From Bacteroidota bacterium (GTDB lineage Bacteria > Bacteroidota > Bacteroidia > Bacteroidales > WCHB1-69): 6,727 bases of DNA. The translations under genes were made by a program, and so were the position numbers. Location: positions 1 through 6,727 of the forward strand of contig JAEWUL010000215.1 in the NCBI GenBank assembly GCA_023459435.1, written 5' to 3'. Positions 6,488 to 6,727 of this stretch are shown here, piece after piece. Each line of letters opens with the position of its first letter. The stretch's first letter is position 1. Below the pieces are notes generated by a model. The model did no database searches and was not told the origin of the DNA. It saw only the letters and a list, made by a program, of their open reading frames with translations.

Positions 6488-6727
6488 ATGAAAAAGAAAA
6501 AAACGCTTGATGTTTTAAAACAAATCACAACCTTGGTTGTCTTGGTTGTGTTTATCACTTTTTCATCAGGAGTAATGGTTACCATTCACGAATGTTGCAA
6601 AATTCATCAACACGATTGTTGTGAACACCACTCTATTTCAGAGGCTGATTTGAAAATTGAAGAATCTCAAATAGCGATATCTGAAAACACACTCTGTCAA
6701 AACTCTTTTGATCAGAATCTACGGGCT
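6488..6727 (+). CDS. Small exported Cys/His-rich protein, putative metal binding (C-terminus cut by window edge)
   Basis: Eighty codons are visible from the ATG at 6488, open to the right edge. The N-terminus has four lysines (2-5) and then a hydrophobic stretch at about 13-33, fitting a signal peptide or membrane anchor. Directly after it comes a dense cluster at 34-48: H34, C36, C37, H40, H42, C44, C45, H47 and H48, that is, two CC pairs six residues apart with five histidines. A further Cys stands at 70. This pattern suggests binding of a soft or transition metal outside the cytoplasm, but that is inference. It recalls the small exported HYC/CC-type proteins of Bacteroidota that often precede TonB-dependent receptors; the match is by memory of the pattern only. 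The next gene lies outside the window. It is transcribed divergently from the peptide transporter. Confidence 0.75.
   Translation, partial: MKKKKTLDVLKQITTLVVLVVFITFSSGVMVTIHECCKIHQHDCCEHHSISEADLKIEESQIAISENTLCQNSFDQNLRA

Overview
The window looks like a chromosomal piece of a Bacteroidota genome. The evidence is a repeated TAnnTTTG promoter box (the -7 element of the Bacteroidota primary sigma factor) in front of every transcription unit, the lack of Shine-Dalgarno sequences, an exported M1 peptidase of the type common in this phylum, and a phylum-like AnmK. I cannot name a genus. There are no RNA genes, mobile elements or CRISPR arrays.

Layout, left to right. (1) 1-2068, minus strand: an exported M1-family zinc metallopeptidase, cut by the left edge, so its C-terminus is missing. 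(2) 2116-2908, minus: a D-2-hydroxyacid dehydrogenase broken by an internal deletion. The deletion removed the NAD-binding glycine motif and shifted the frame, so I call it a pseudogene. (3) 2997-5077, plus: a two-gene unit, anmK then murB, 20 bp apart. (4) 5080-6348, minus: a POT/PTR-family peptide transporter that meets murB tail to tail with only 2 bp between the stop codons. (5) 6349-6487: a divergent intergenic region holding two promoter boxes and a perfect 8-3-8 inverted repeat. (6) 6488 to the right edge, plus: the start of a small secreted or membrane-anchored Cys/His-rich protein.

How the genes relate. anmK and murB both concern N-acetylmuramic acid: AnmK recovers it from recycled anhydro sugars, and MurB completes UDP-MurNAc in de novo synthesis. 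Their coupling suggests coordinated wall-precursor supply. The M1 peptidase and the POT transporter could both serve peptide use, one outside and one at the inner membrane, but they are not in one operon.

The most interesting items are the dehydrogenase deletion, the very short predicted mRNA leaders of all five units, the palindrome beside the Cys/His-rich gene, and an apparent excess of GATC sites. I did not find a clearly new multi-gene system.
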